This document shows, one piece after another, positions 25,664-35,209 of a DNA stretch of 43,532 bases. A program made the position numbers and the translations under genes. The DNA is taken from positions 1-43,532 of the forward strand of contig UQQU01000023.1 in the NCBI GenBank assembly GCA_900543325.1, given 5' to 3'. The notes below the pieces were generated by a model that was given only the letters and a program-made list of their open reading frames with translations, searched no databases and had not been told where the DNA came from. How positions within the stretch are numbered: the stretch's first letter is position 1; every line of letters starts with the position of its first letter. This DNA is from an uncultured Clostridium sp. Lineage in GTDB: Bacteria; Bacillota; Clostridia; Clostridiales; Clostridiaceae.

Positions 25664-26062
25664 CTTTGTAAGTTTTTATCAACATTTTTCTCTACTATTT
25701 ATATTTTCTATATACTTTATATGGTCTACTTGAATAAACCCTATAAATAATTTTTCATAAACATTACTTTCATTTAATATATATACTTTTTCTCCTTTTT
25801 CCCATATAATTCCCTTAATTATATCAACTTTTATAACTATTTGCTTTTATGCTTAAGATTTTTATTATTTTCACCTATTATTTACATTAAATTTACCATA
25901 TTCTTAAAAATAATGTAAAAATATTTGTCATTAAATATTTTTACATTATTTTCTATTTATTATAGAATATGTATATACAATAGTTTTTATATTTCACCAT
26001 TTTCTCTAAAATGCAATACATATTAATTAAAAATTTGATGAATAGGAGGATAATTTAAAATT
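25664..26062. other. 400-base intergenic region with a perfect 20-bp inverted repeat
   Basis: No coding frame is visible. AAAATAATGTAAAAATATTT (25907-25926) is repeated exactly in inverted form at 25933-25952, with a six-base loop. The right arm overlaps TTTACA at 25940-25945, which with a 17-base spacer and TAGAAT at 25963-25968 forms a candidate promoter for the downstream plus-strand gene. No gene ends near the hairpin, so it is not an ordinary terminator. An AGGAGG at about 26046 lies 13 bases before the next ATG. Confidence 0.6.
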
Positions 26063-28117
26063 ATGAGTTGTTGGACTGTGTTAGGAATAATCCCAACTAA
26101 AAATATTGATAAAATTAAAAAGGCTTATGTTGAATTAAGCAATTCTATGGATAAAAATAGCACCGAATTTGAAGAAATAAAATTAGCATATAATAAAGCA
26201 TTATCATTGGCAAATACAACTATTAGTGATTTAAATATATATTCGCTAGGAAACTCCAATTATGATGTTTTATCTGCCCTAATAAATTCCTCCATATCTA
26301 ATGAAACAATAGATTCTATTGAAAAATTCATTGATAAAGTTAATGAGATTTATACTAATCCATTACTTAGATTTAATAAAGAACATTGGATTAATTTATT
26401 AACTCTACCTATTCTAAATAATACTGCATTAAATTTGTCTTTAGAAAATGAGCTAATAAAATATTTGTATGATCATAAATACTTACCTATTAATATTTAT
26501 AAATTGCTTGATTCTAGATTTAATTGGACAAGCAGAGAAAAAGAACTAAAAGCTAATATTTCAACAACAGTAATAGATTCATTAATAAACATAATAAAAA
26601 ATCCTACTCCATTAACATATAATTATCTATCTGATATAGATGCAGATAAACTTGATGAATATCTTGACCTTAGAGAAAAAGCTTTCTTATCATTACAAAA
26701 TTCTACTCTCGAGATTGAAAAAAATTACTTATTTAAGGCTTACTCTATTTATACTAAAGACTTAGATTTATTAAAGTTAATAGGCACATATTACCTTAAT
26801 AAAAATGATAATGTTATGGCTCTGAATTATTTTAGAGAGGCTATTAATATAAATAGTAATGATATGTATAGTTTATCAAAGTTTGGACACTTACTAGCTA
26901 AAACAAATCAATATACAAAAGCAATTTCTTATTTAGAAAAATATTTAAAAAAACTAAGAAATAACATAGATATAGAATGTATTATTGATTTAGCTTATTG
27001 CTATCATTATTCATATGAGCTACAAAAAGCTAAAGACTTATATAAATTATTATTAAAACTAAGACCTTGGGATTTATCTATAAGAGTTGAATTAGAAAAT
27101 ATTAATAGTAAAATCTCTAAAGATTCTGTATCACTACCTTTAACTATACCAATTTATAAGAAATATCTTAACCCTTATTTAGAGCCTCTTTCTAAAAAAT
27201 TAAGGGAAATATACAACAACTTTTCACTTAGAATAAGCGAAAATAGCTGGAAAGAATTATTTTCTTTACCTATTGCATCAAACGAAACTTTATTTTACTT
27301 ATTTGAACAATATACTATTGATTTTATAACCAACAATAAGAATATACCTAAGAATATTTTTACCTTTTTAAATAATTATTTTAATTGGACATCTAGACAT
27401 AATGAATTATTATCTATATATCCATCTCTAAAAATTGATATATTATTTAATAAACTTTATTTAAGCGAACCTTTAAGTTATGACTGCTTAAACAATATAG
27501 ATTCTAATAATCTAGAAGAATATATAGATCTTCGTTCATTTGCCTACGATTTAATTAACACAAACTCAAAAGATGCTGAAGAATATCTAAATAAAGCCTT
27601 AAAGATATATAATCAAGACTTTGAATTATATAAATTATTTGGACAATATTATTTAAATAATAAGTTATACAGTAAATCAATTGAAAACTTTGAAATTGCA
27701 CTTTCTCTTAAGGATGATGATTATTACTCTATATGCAGCCTAGCTTTATTACTTACAAAGGTAGAAAAATATAAAGATGCCCTTTATTATTTAAATAAAA
27801 GTGTAAATACACCTGCTGGTAGTATGTTGCTTGATAATGAAGATTTTCTAACTAAATATGCAATTAGCTTTTATTATACAAATAACTTAACTAATGCAAA
27901 AAAATATTTTAAAAAATTATATAAATTAAATTCTAATTTAAAGTTTATAAATTTATACTTAAAAAATATAAATGATAGGTTATCAGGAAAAAAAAGAGAA
28001 GTAATTCCTATAGATGCCCTTAAAGATCCTAATTATTCTACTTCAAAATTTACAAATAAAACAAAAAATAAATTACTTAATATCGTTACTAAATTTAAAC
28101 ATAGCCTTGCTAACTAA
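26063..28117 (+). CDS. J-domain-like and tetratricopeptide repeat protein with internal duplication
   Basis: A 684-residue soluble protein. Residues 1-52 (CWTVLGIIPTKNIDKIKKAYVEL ... IKLAYNKALSLA) look like a DnaJ J-domain whose HPD tripeptide is lost. The remainder is two copies of one module, about 105-350 and 375-645. Each begins with W-x3-L-x-LPI, goes on with a FNWTSR motif and an L-x-EY-x-DLR motif, and ends in TPR-like helices (LKLIGTYYLNKNDNVMALNYF; YKLFGQYYLNNKLYSKSIENF). Such proteins usually act as assembly scaffolds or co-chaperone relatives. A terminator hairpin follows. Function unknown. Confidence 0.75.
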   Translation: MSCWTVLGIIPTKNIDKIKKAYVELSNSMDKNSTEFEEIKLAYNKALSLANTTISDLNIYSLGNSNYDVLSALINSSISNETIDSIEKFIDKVNEIYTNPLLRFNKEHWINLLTLPILNNTALNLSLENELIKYLYDHKYLPINIYKLLDSRFNWTSREKELKANISTTVIDSLINIIKNPTPLTYNYLSDIDADKLDEYLDLREKAFLSLQNSTLEIEKNYLFKAYSIYTKDLDLLKLIGTYYLNKNDNVMALNYFREAININSNDMYSLSKFGHLLAKTNQYTKAISYLEKYLKKLRNNIDIECIIDLAYCYHYSYELQKAKDLYKLLLKLRPWDLSIRVELENINSKISKDSVSLPLTIPIYKKYLNPYLEPLSKKLREIYNNFSLRISENSWKELFSLPIASNETLFYLFEQYTIDFITNNKNIPKNIFTFLNNYFNWTSRHNELLSIYPSLKIDILFNKLYLSEPLSYDCLNNIDSNNLEEYIDLRSFAYDLINTNSKDAEEYLNKALKIYNQDFELYKLFGQYYLNNKLYSKSIENFEIALSLKDDDYYSICSLALLLTKVEKYKDALYYLNKSVNTPAGSMLLDNEDFLTKYAISFYYTNNLTNAKKYFKKLYKLNSNLKFINLYLKNINDRLSGKKREVIPIDALKDPNYSTSKFTNKTKNKLLNIVTKFKHSLAN

Positions 28118-28149
28118 TAATACAATAGTCCATTGATATCTCCTTATAC

Positions 28150-28200
28150 AAAAAGTGACATCTAAATATACTTCTATATAAAGATGCCACTTTCTTTTTC
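28150..28200 (+). terminator. Terminator after the TPR protein gene
   Basis: AAAGTGACATCT (28152-28163) pairs with AGATGCCACTTT (28182-28193) with one mismatch, followed by a T-rich tract on the plus strand. Confidence 0.75.
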
Positions 28201-28203
28201 CTT

Positions 28204-28407
28204 TTATTTATTATTTTTCTCTTTATAGTTCATTATACATTCTTTGCAAATACAAGCTTTTCCTCGTAAACTTTCTGGTATTTGCTCCATTAACTCCTTA
28301 GGAACTTTAACTTTTTCACACCAACAGCTTCCATGTGATAACCCGTTCTCATATGCACAATTATTAGGTTTCCCACAAATAGGGCAAATACTTCTATTAA
28401 TTTCCAT
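28204..28407 (-). CDS. Cysteine-rich CWC family small protein
   Basis: A 67-residue protein with the pattern of the Cys-rich CWC family: CPICGKPNNCA near the N-terminus, GSCWCEKVKVPKEL in the middle and GKACICKECI near the C-terminus. The eight or nine cysteines probably bind zinc or an Fe-S cluster. No member of the family has a function I know. It is a single gene downstream of the WYL regulator on the same strand. Confidence 0.85.
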   Translation of the reverse strand: MEINRSICPICGKPNNCAYENGLSHGSCWCEKVKVPKELMEQIPESLRGKACICKECIMNYKEKNNK

Positions 28408-28469
28408 TATATTTACCTTCCTTTTTAGCTTATTTTATTTTGCATAAAATATAAATATACTCTTTACTT

Positions 28470-29120
28470 TTACATCACTTCTAAATTCTCTTTATTATCC
28501 ATATAACTAATTATATTATTATCATAACTTTTATTAAGTATTTTTACATTATATATTTCATTCACTAATATAAGTTTATATTCTTCACTATAACAATATA
28601 AACACAAGCCTTCTTTTCTTAAAACATATGAAATTGGAATTATAACAAATTTTCCTTTTCTTGTTTCTATCTCTATAAAATATTTATTATCTAAAGCTTT
28701 ATCAATTTCCTTGCAAATTTCACTTTTAGTATCAAACTTTTCCTCATATAAATCTACTATGAATCTATCTTTAAGTTTACCTAAAATTTCGGAGCACTTA
28801 TCATTATCTACTATTCTAAATTTATCAATTAAAAATGAATCGTCTATATTCTTACTTATTCTTTCACCAATATATAACGCAAAAATTAATGATTCATAAT
28901 CAGTATATTTTAACATTTGTCGTCTTATTACATAATTATCATCTATCTCAACACCCCCATTTTGTCCCCTATGAATTATTATGGGAATGCCTAATATTGA
29001 TAGCTTATCTAAATCTCTTTTTATAGTTCTTGTAGATACGTTGAAAATTCTTGAAAGTTCATTAATTGTAACTTTAGAATTACTTCTCAATAGGTAAAAC
29101 ACAATATCTAATAATCTCAT
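28470..29120 (-). CDS. HTH/WYL-type transcriptional regulator
   Basis: The N-terminus is a DeoR/HTH_11 winged helix (VTINELSRIFNVSTRTIKRDLDKLSILGIPI, about residues 17-48), followed by GQNGGVEIDDNYVIRRQML, typical of YobV/YafY-like WYL regulators. The C-terminal 130 residues correspond to the WYL part (FVIIPISYVLRKEGLCLYCYSEEYKLILVNEI), but the W-Y-L triplet itself is diverged. AAAGGT precedes the ATG. The downstream CWC gene could be a target; the ligand is unknown. Confidence 0.87.
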   Translation of the reverse strand: MRLLDIVFYLLRSNSKVTINELSRIFNVSTRTIKRDLDKLSILGIPIIIHRGQNGGVEIDDNYVIRRQMLKYTDYESLIFALYIGERISKNIDDSFLIDKFRIVDNDKCSEILGKLKDRFIVDLYEEKFDTKSEICKEIDKALDNKYFIEIETRKGKFVIIPISYVLRKEGLCLYCYSEEYKLILVNEIYNVKILNKSYDNNIISYMDNKENLEVM

Positions 29121-29156
29121 TACTTTTACCTTTCACCTTTTTTAGTTCTACTATAC

Positions 29157-30347
29157 TTATTTATTATTTTTTAACCAATTAATAGCACAATATGTATGCA
29201 TAGCTGCTCCTGTAACTAATATATCTTCATTAAATACTACTTTTTCGTTATGCATAGGTTCACCATATGAAGGGTTTTCTTGTTTCGTACCTGCACCTAA
29301 CATAAAATAAACACTTGGAACCTCATATGAATAAGATGCGAAATCTTCTGATCCCATTCCGCCTCCTTCAAATAAACAAACAGCCCTTTCGCCTACTAAC
29401 TCCTTCACATAAGATGAAAGCTCTTTAGCTAAATCAGTATCATTAGCTAATGGTGGTACTGATGATAGTTCTATTAATTTAGCCTCTCCTCTAAACATTT
29501 TAGCAGTAGATTCAACTATATCTTTAATTCTGTTAAATATGAATTCTCCAACTTCTTTATCTAAACTTCTTATAGTACCTTCCATAATAACTTCTCCTGG
29601 TATTATGTTTGGTGCTTCTCCTCCTACAAACTTTCCTATAGTTACAACTGCAGGCTTTGTAGCTGATATTTCTCTAGCTATTATTTCTTGTAAAGATATA
29701 TATATATGAGCTGCTATATTAATTGGATCTACTCCAAGTTCAGGCATTGCTCCATGACATCCTGTTCCATTTACAACTATTCTAAATCTATTGCAGCCTG
29801 CTATACTAGTTCCTAAACCACATAATACAAGATTTGAAGGTGTTCCAGAATGTACATGCATTGCCATTGCTGCATCAACTTTAGGATTTTCAAGTACTCC
29901 TGCTTCTAACATTTTTTTTGCTCCAGTAAACCCTTCTTCATCTGGTTGGAATACTAACTTAATAGTTCCTTCTATTTCATCTTGATTTTCTTTAAGTAAC
30001 TTTGCAGCTCCTAGAAGCATTGCTGTATGCATATCATGTCCACAAGAGTGCATACAACCATTATTTGATTTAAAATCGCATTCAGTAGCTTCCTCCATTG
30101 GAAGTGCATCCATATCAGCTCTTAATAAAAATGTTTTTCCTGGTTTATTTCCTTCTATTGTAGCAACTATACCACTTTCACATATTTCTTTTGGATCATA
30201 TCCAAACTCTCTTAGCTTCTCCATTACATAAGCTTTTGTTTTAGGTAATTCTGCACCTACTTCAGGATTTTCGTGAATAGTTCTTCTATAACTTATAATA
30301 TCATCTTTTATTAATTTGGCTTGTTCTATAAATTTATTCATATCCAT
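29157..30347 (-). CDS. M20 family amidohydrolase (N-acyl-amino acid or hippurate hydrolase type)
   Basis: A 396-residue dinuclear metal hydrolase of the M20D group. The marks are RRTIHENPEVG, LLRADMDALPMEE, SCGHDMHTAMLLGAAKLL, FQPDEEGFTGAKKM and the C-terminal MHNEKVVFNED. A dimerisation domain lies at about 180-295. Members remove acyl groups from N-acyl amino acids, hippurate or indole-amino acid conjugates; sequence alone does not pick one. No signal peptide is present. It is an isolated gene between the WYL regulator and the divergent pdxK. Confidence 0.93.
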   Translation of the reverse strand: MDMNKFIEQAKLIKDDIISYRRTIHENPEVGAELPKTKAYVMEKLREFGYDPKEICESGIVATIEGNKPGKTFLLRADMDALPMEEATECDFKSNNGCMHSCGHDMHTAMLLGAAKLLKENQDEIEGTIKLVFQPDEEGFTGAKKMLEAGVLENPKVDAAMAMHVHSGTPSNLVLCGLGTSIAGCNRFRIVVNGTGCHGAMPELGVDPINIAAHIYISLQEIIAREISATKPAVVTIGKFVGGEAPNIIPGEVIMEGTIRSLDKEVGEFIFNRIKDIVESTAKMFRGEAKLIELSSVPPLANDTDLAKELSSYVKELVGERAVCLFEGGGMGSEDFASYSYEVPSVYFMLGAGTKQENPSYGEPMHNEKVVFNEDILVTGAAMHTYCAINWLKNNK

Positions 30348-30541
30348 ACCTCATTTACTTTTAAATTAACTTTAAATTTTATTTATTTTTATGAATTAAT
30401 TCACTTTTAATTTATATAGTATTCTCTAAATAAGACATCTATAGTCTAGATTTTTTTTATTTAAAAAATTTTAACAAAATCAAAAATTATATTACCTTAA
30501 ATTTTTAAATTCATTATGACATACCTTCTTAATTTTTATAA

Positions 30542-30555
30542 ATACAATATTGTAT
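30542..30555. promoter_or_regulatory. Perfect 14-bp palindrome upstream of the pyridoxal kinase gene
   Basis: ATACAATATTGTAT is fully self-complementary and lies 73 bases before the pdxK ATG, in the divergent region shared with the M20 gene. It has the size and symmetry of a repressor site. In DNA this AT-rich it could also be chance. Confidence 0.35.
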
Positions 30556-30627
30556 CGTTACAAAGCTTCTAAAATTGATTTTCCCAAATTCTTCTTTTAT
30601 AATTAATATTTAAAGGATGTGAAAAGA

Positions 30628-31458
30628 ATGATGGGATTTAATCAAAAAAAAATAGCTCTTATAAATGATATAACAGGTTTTGGTAGATGTTCCATAGCCG
30701 TTTCATTGCCTATTATTTCAGCACTTAAAGTTCAATGTTGTTTCATACCAACAGCTATACTTTCAAACCACACTGGATTTAATAACTTCTTTTTTGAAGA
30801 TTATACTCCTAAAATGAAAGAATATATTAATAATTGGGAAATCCTTGGATTAAACTTTGATGGAATATGCACAGGCTTTTTAGGTTCTAAAGAACAAATT
30901 AAGATAGTAATAGACTTTTTAGAGAAATTTAAAACTGATAATAATATAGTTTTAATAGACCCTGTTATGGGAGACTATGGCAAGCTTTATTCTACTTATA
31001 CAGATGAAATGTGCAAAGAAATGCAAAACCTAATTAAATATGCAGATGTATTAACACCCAACCTTACTGAACTTTGTAGATTATTAGATTTATCTTATCC
31101 TGCTGATACTCCGACACACGAAGAATTATATTTATTATGTGAAAGATTATCTCTTCAGGGTCCAAGTAAAATAGTAATTACTGGATTACAAAGACAAGGA
31201 GCAATAGAAAATTTTATATTTGAAATTAATAAACCTTATAAAATTATAGAGGTTGAAAAAATAGGGGAAGACCGTTCAGGAACTGGTGATGTTTTCTCTT
31301 CTATTGTATCTGCTAGTCTTGTTAAAGGTGAAGATTTTGCAGATGCAGTAAAAAAAGCAACAGATTTTATTAGTAAATCATTAAAATTTACTACTGATTT
31401 AAACTTACCAGATAACTATGGTGTTTGCTTTGAAGAATTCTTAACTGAATTAAAATAA
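30628..31458 (+). CDS. pdxK: Pyridoxal/pyridoxamine kinase (PdxK/PdxY type)
   Basis: A ribokinase-fold enzyme that phosphorylates pyridoxal, pyridoxine or pyridoxamine to salvage PLP. INDITGFGRCSIAVSLP at the N-terminus, FIPTAILSNHTGF, LIDPVMGDYGKLY and the late anion-hole motif DRSGTGDVF are typical. I chose the ATG at 30628, ten bases after AAAGGA; a GTG at 30619 is one base from that site and unlikely. A radical SAM gene starts 20 bases after it, so the two probably form an operon. Several PLP enzymes occur in the window (for example YgeX), but no direct link is shown. Confidence 0.92.
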   Translation: MMGFNQKKIALINDITGFGRCSIAVSLPIISALKVQCCFIPTAILSNHTGFNNFFFEDYTPKMKEYINNWEILGLNFDGICTGFLGSKEQIKIVIDFLEKFKTDNNIVLIDPVMGDYGKLYSTYTDEMCKEMQNLIKYADVLTPNLTELCRLLDLSYPADTPTHEELYLLCERLSLQGPSKIVITGLQRQGAIENFIFEINKPYKIIEVEKIGEDRSGTGDVFSSIVSASLVKGEDFADAVKKATDFISKSLKFTTDLNLPDNYGVCFEEFLTELK

Positions 31459-31477
31459 TATAAAAGGATGGGGTAAT

Positions 31478-32137
31478 ATGGTTATTCTATATACTAGTGA
31501 TAATGGAAATTTTATAAACTTAAAAAATATAACAATTGAAGAAATGGAATCTAATGGTATAAAGAAAAATATATATGTAAATTTGACTAACCGTTGTCCA
31601 TGTGCATGTACATTTTGTTTAAGACAAACTAAAAAAATGCTTGAATCTAATAGCCTATGGTTGGAAAAAGAGCCAACAGTAGATGAAGTAATTAGTGAGT
31701 TTGAATCTATTGATATAGATCTTTATGATGAAATTATTTTCTGTGGGTTTGGAGAACCAACTGAAAGATTAGATGCAATAATTGAAGTTTCTAAATATAT
31801 AAAAGATAGAAACCCAAAAATTCCAATTAGAATTAATACTAATGGTCTTGGAGATTTAATTAATAAAAAAGATATTGCACCTTTACTAAAAGGATTAATT
31901 GATACAGTTTCTATAAGCCTTAATGCACCAACAGCTAAAGAATTTTATGAAATAACTAAGAGTAAGTTTGGAATTGAATCTTATGATGCCATGAAAAAAT
32001 TCGCTGTATCATGTAAGTCTTATATTCCTAATGTTGTATTCACCGTTGTTGATTGTATTGGTGAAGAAGATATTAAAGCAAGTCAAAAAATATGTGATGA
32101 TTTAGGAATAAAACTAAGAGTTAGACCTTTTGAATAA
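31478..32137 (+). CDS. TatD-associated radical SAM protein
   Basis: The cluster motif is NRCPCACTFC (CxxxCxxC, about residues 38-47), followed by CGFGEPTERLD (GGEP-like SAM site), RINTNGLGDLI and a later VSISLNAPTA strand. At 219 residues it is a minimal radical SAM protein that matches the family often found next to a TatD nuclease gene. Here its partner is pdxK; no TatD is visible. The substrate is unknown. It ends before a hairpin at 32149-32189. Confidence 0.88.
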   Translation: MVILYTSDNGNFINLKNITIEEMESNGIKKNIYVNLTNRCPCACTFCLRQTKKMLESNSLWLEKEPTVDEVISEFESIDIDLYDEIIFCGFGEPTERLDAIIEVSKYIKDRNPKIPIRINTNGLGDLINKKDIAPLLKGLIDTVSISLNAPTAKEFYEITKSKFGIESYDAMKKFAVSCKSYIPNVVFTVVDCIGEEDIKASQKICDDLGIKLRVRPFE

Positions 32138-32148
32138 AATATAAATAA

Positions 32149-32192
32149 AAGCTATATCTAAATTAAAAATTTTATTTTAGATATAGCTTCTT
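32149..32192. terminator. Hairpin between the radical SAM gene and the B12 ATPase gene
   Basis: AAGCTATATCTAAA (32149-32162) pairs perfectly over 14 bases with TTTAGATATAGCTT (32176-32189). The run of T after it is short, so termination strength is uncertain. It separates converging genes. Confidence 0.65.
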
Positions 32193-32267
32193 AATTTACT
32201 CTTTTGATACCTTCTTAATTGTTCATTTATTTTACTATCAGACTTTTTATTAGATAAATACATAAAT

Positions 32268-33023
32268 TTATATTAAATAAGAAATATAAACTCTTTCTTT
32301 ATCTACCCTTAATTCTGCATCAACTTCATAAACTTCTTTTATAAGCTCTTTTGTTAATACATTCTTTGGATTACCATACTTAATAACTTCTCCATCCTTC
32401 AAAACATATATTTTATCACAATACATAGCTGCAATATTCAAGTCATGAATAGCTGCAATTACCTCAATATTTAAATTCTTAACTATTCTCATAAGTTGAA
32501 GTTGATATTTTATATCCAAATGATTCGTTGGCTCATCTAAAATTAAACATTGTGGCTGTTGTGCCAAAGCTCTTGCAAGTATTACTCTTTGTTGTTCACC
32601 ACCTGATAAACTTTGAAAAGATCTATCCTTAAACTCCAGCATATCAACCTTTTTTAAAGCTTCATTTACAATATCATAATCCTCTTTATTATCTCTTTCC
32701 ATAAACTTTTTATGAGGAGATCTTCCCATTAAAACAATATCTTTAACAGTAAAATCAAAATTATAATTATTATGTTGAGATAATACGGCTAATTTTTTTG
32801 AACTTTCTTTTACTGTCATATCTTTTATATCTACTTCATCTAACAGTATTGCTCCATCATTAGGCTTTAATACTCTATATATACATTTTAGCAAAGTTGA
32901 TTTTCCACTTCCATTAGGCCCTATTATTCCTACAACTTCCTTATTATCTACCTCTATATTTATACCTTTTAATATATTGTTTTTTTCTAAAGTAATATTT
33001 ATATTTTCAGCTTTTATATTCAT
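32268..33023 (-). CDS. btuD: ABC transporter ATPase, cobalamin import (BtuD type)
   Basis: A 251-residue ATPase with Walker A GPNGSGKST, signature LSGGEQQRV, Walker B CLILDEPTNHLD and the switch histidine in AAIHDLNIAA. It belongs to the FecE/BtuD group. Its ATG overlaps the stop of the permease gene. The cobalamin riboswitch at the head of the operon is the reason for choosing B12 or a corrinoid over iron complexes. Confidence 0.92.
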   Translation of the reverse strand: MNIKAENINITLEKNNILKGINIEVDNKEVVGIIGPNGSGKSTLLKCIYRVLKPNDGAILLDEVDIKDMTVKESSKKLAVLSQHNNYNFDFTVKDIVLMGRSPHKKFMERDNKEDYDIVNEALKKVDMLEFKDRSFQSLSGGEQQRVILARALAQQPQCLILDEPTNHLDIKYQLQLMRIVKNLNIEVIAAIHDLNIAAMYCDKIYVLKDGEVIKYGNPKNVLTKELIKEVYEVDAELRVDKERVYISYLI

Positions 33024-34084
33024 TACTTATTACCACCAAACCCATAATTCTTTTTAATCATAAGCCATACAAATAACGGTGCTCCTATTATTGATATAAC
33101 TATTCCAATAGGTATTTCTGTACCCTTTATCAAAATTCTAGAAATAACATCTGCCCATATTAAAATTATTGCTCCTAACAAAGCTGCTATTGGTATTATT
33201 TTTTTATGGTCAGTTCCAAAAATAATTCTAACTATATGAGGTATTATAAGCCCAATAAATCCTATCATTCCTGATACATAAACCAATAGCCCTATCATAA
33301 GTGAAGTTATTAATAGATATATAATTCTAAACTTATGCAAATCTGTACCTAATGTAATCGATACTTCATCTCCTAATAACATTAAGTTTAAAGTCCTATA
33401 TTGAGTCATAAAAAATATTACTCCTAAAATAATAATAGGTAATATAAATGCTATTTCATTCCATTTTGCTCCAGCTAAGCTGCCCATTAACCAAAAAGTT
33501 ATTGTTTTTAACTTTTGTGAATCATCTGATATATAAACTAGAAAACTTGAAAAAGAACTACAAACAGAACTTAATGCCATTCCTGCCAAAAGTAGCTTTA
33601 TAGAGTTACTCCTTCCACCTATATTAGATATCATTAAAACTAATACAGAAACTCCAAAAGCTCCAGTAAAGCCCATTATACCAATTGAATTACTTCCAAA
33701 CACACTTCCTATACCTAATACTACTGCAAGTGTTGCTCCTAAAGATGCACCTGATGAAACCCCTAATATATATGGATCAGCCAATGGATTTTTAACTATT
33801 GCTTGCATTACAATACCAACTACTGATAATCCTACTCCAACGGCTATAGCTAACACTATTCTTGGCATTCTTATAAGCCATACTACATCTGCCACAGCAC
33901 CTGTCCCAATAGATGAATCTCCAATATTCAATAATTTATATAGTATAACTTGATAAACCTCTTTTATACTAATATCAACAGATCCAATTGTAACAGCAAA
34001 GCCTATTGATAAAAAAAGTATAACTAATAGTATGACAGAAGCCCCTATATATATAGGAACTTCTTTAAAAAACTTATTTCTCAT
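33023..34084 (-). CDS. btuC: FecCD/BtuC-family permease, cobalamin import
   Basis: A membrane protein of about 350 residues with roughly ten hydrophobic segments and the family blocks WLIRMPRIVLAIAVGVGLSV, NPLADPYILGVSSGASLG, GFIGLIIPHIVRIIFG and EIPIGIVISIIGAPLFVWLM. Of several possible ATGs (34105, 34090, 34084) I prefer 34084, nine bases after GGAT and overlapping the end of the receptor gene. It forms the channel of the importer with the BtuD-like ATPase. Sequence alone does not separate BtuC from siderophore permeases; the riboswitch does. Confidence 0.9.
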   Translation of the reverse strand: MRNKFFKEVPIYIGASVILLVILFLSIGFAVTIGSVDISIKEVYQVILYKLLNIGDSSIGTGAVADVVWLIRMPRIVLAIAVGVGLSVVGIVMQAIVKNPLADPYILGVSSGASLGATLAVVLGIGSVFGSNSIGIMGFTGAFGVSVLVLMISNIGGRSNSIKLLLAGMALSSVCSSFSSFLVYISDDSQKLKTITFWLMGSLAGAKWNEIAFILPIIILGVIFFMTQYRTLNLMLLGDEVSITLGTDLHKFRIIYLLITSLMIGLLVYVSGMIGFIGLIIPHIVRIIFGTDHKKIIPIAALLGAIILIWADVISRILIKGTEIPIGIVISIIGAPLFVWLMIKKNYGFGGNK

Positions 34085-35090
34085 TTTCATATAATCCATT
34101 TGCAAAAGTATTTATACCATCTATAGTTCTTATTCCACTAGAATACATATCACCTAATGGTATAGAATAAACTCTTTTGTTTTTAACTGCTGAAAGGCTT
34201 GCAAATGCTGGATTTTCTAATATCTTGTTTATTTCTTCAACTGGAACATTTTCATTTCCTCTATCCATGTAAGAAACAAAAATACAATCTGGATTTAATT
34301 TAATTAAATCTTCTGCCCCTATATTTCCACCCTCTGGATTTAAAAGTTCTGCTCCTAATTTTGTTACCATATCTCCAGCTAAAGTTTTAGAACCATATGT
34401 GTATATTTCATCATCATAAAACTCTATTACCATAGCACTTTGCTTTTCTTCATTACTTACTTTTGAAGAAACCTCACTTACAGTTGATGTAATCTCATCT
34501 ACTAAAGCTTGAGCTTTTTCTTCTACATTAAAAATCTTTCCTAAATTTAATATATCATTTATTTCATTTTCTATAGTTCTTTCTGATACTACACCACTAT
34601 TTAATGACATATACGTATTTACACCATTTTCATTCCAATAGTCAATATCCCCTAATCTTTTATCATCAAATATAGAATACCAACTTAATATAAAATCTGG
34701 TTTTTCCATTATTATTGTTTCCTTTGCTGGAGTAAAATCCTCTAAATAATTTACTTTACTAAAAGCATCTTTATATTCATCTTTAACGTCATGATCTAAA
34801 CCTGCGGCTGCAACTATTTTATCTTCTAATCCTAAAGCTAACAAAGTTTCTATAGAATTTTGATAAATAGCTACTACTCTTTCCGGTGCCTTATCAAAAG
34901 TTATTTCAACAGGTTCTTTCGAATAATTATAAGTTGTTATAGTTACTGGGTAATGTGAGTCATTATTTTCTTGAGACTGTAAATTTGAATCTACATCTCC
35001 TGACTCTTGATTGCTTGTCCCACAAGAAACAAGTCCTAAGATAAGCATTGTGCTTAATAGAATTGCTGTTAAGTTTTTAATTTTTTTCAT
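34074..35090 (-). CDS. btuF: Cobalamin/corrinoid-binding lipoprotein (BtuF-like)
   Basis: A lipoprotein signal ends at a lipobox near residue 23 (LILGLVSCG). The mature part is a two-lobed binding fold with APERVVAIYQNSIETLLALG at the start, the long linking helix at about 190-225 and RVYSIPLGDMYSSGIRTIDGI near the end. It captures the ligand outside the membrane and docks on the permease. AAAGGGAG lies before the ATG. It is the first gene behind the riboswitch and overlaps the permease gene. Similar receptors take up ferric siderophores, so the corrinoid call rests mainly on the riboswitch. Confidence 0.88.
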   Translation of the reverse strand: MKKIKNLTAILLSTMLILGLVSCGTSNQESGDVDSNLQSQENNDSHYPVTITTYNYSKEPVEITFDKAPERVVAIYQNSIETLLALGLEDKIVAAAGLDHDVKDEYKDAFSKVNYLEDFTPAKETIIMEKPDFILSWYSIFDDKRLGDIDYWNENGVNTYMSLNSGVVSERTIENEINDILNLGKIFNVEEKAQALVDEITSTVSEVSSKVSNEEKQSAMVIEFYDDEIYTYGSKTLAGDMVTKLGAELLNPEGGNIGAEDLIKLNPDCIFVSYMDRGNENVPVEEINKILENPAFASLSAVKNKRVYSIPLGDMYSSGIRTIDGINTFANGLYENEK

Positions 35091-35209
35091 CTTTGTCTCC
35101 CTTTATCTGTTTATATTTGTTTATTTCAATATAAAGATATAAGGATACTCTTACTTGTTTGATATTTAATTTTTATTAATATCACTCTTTTACCGAAGAG
35201 TATCGATAT

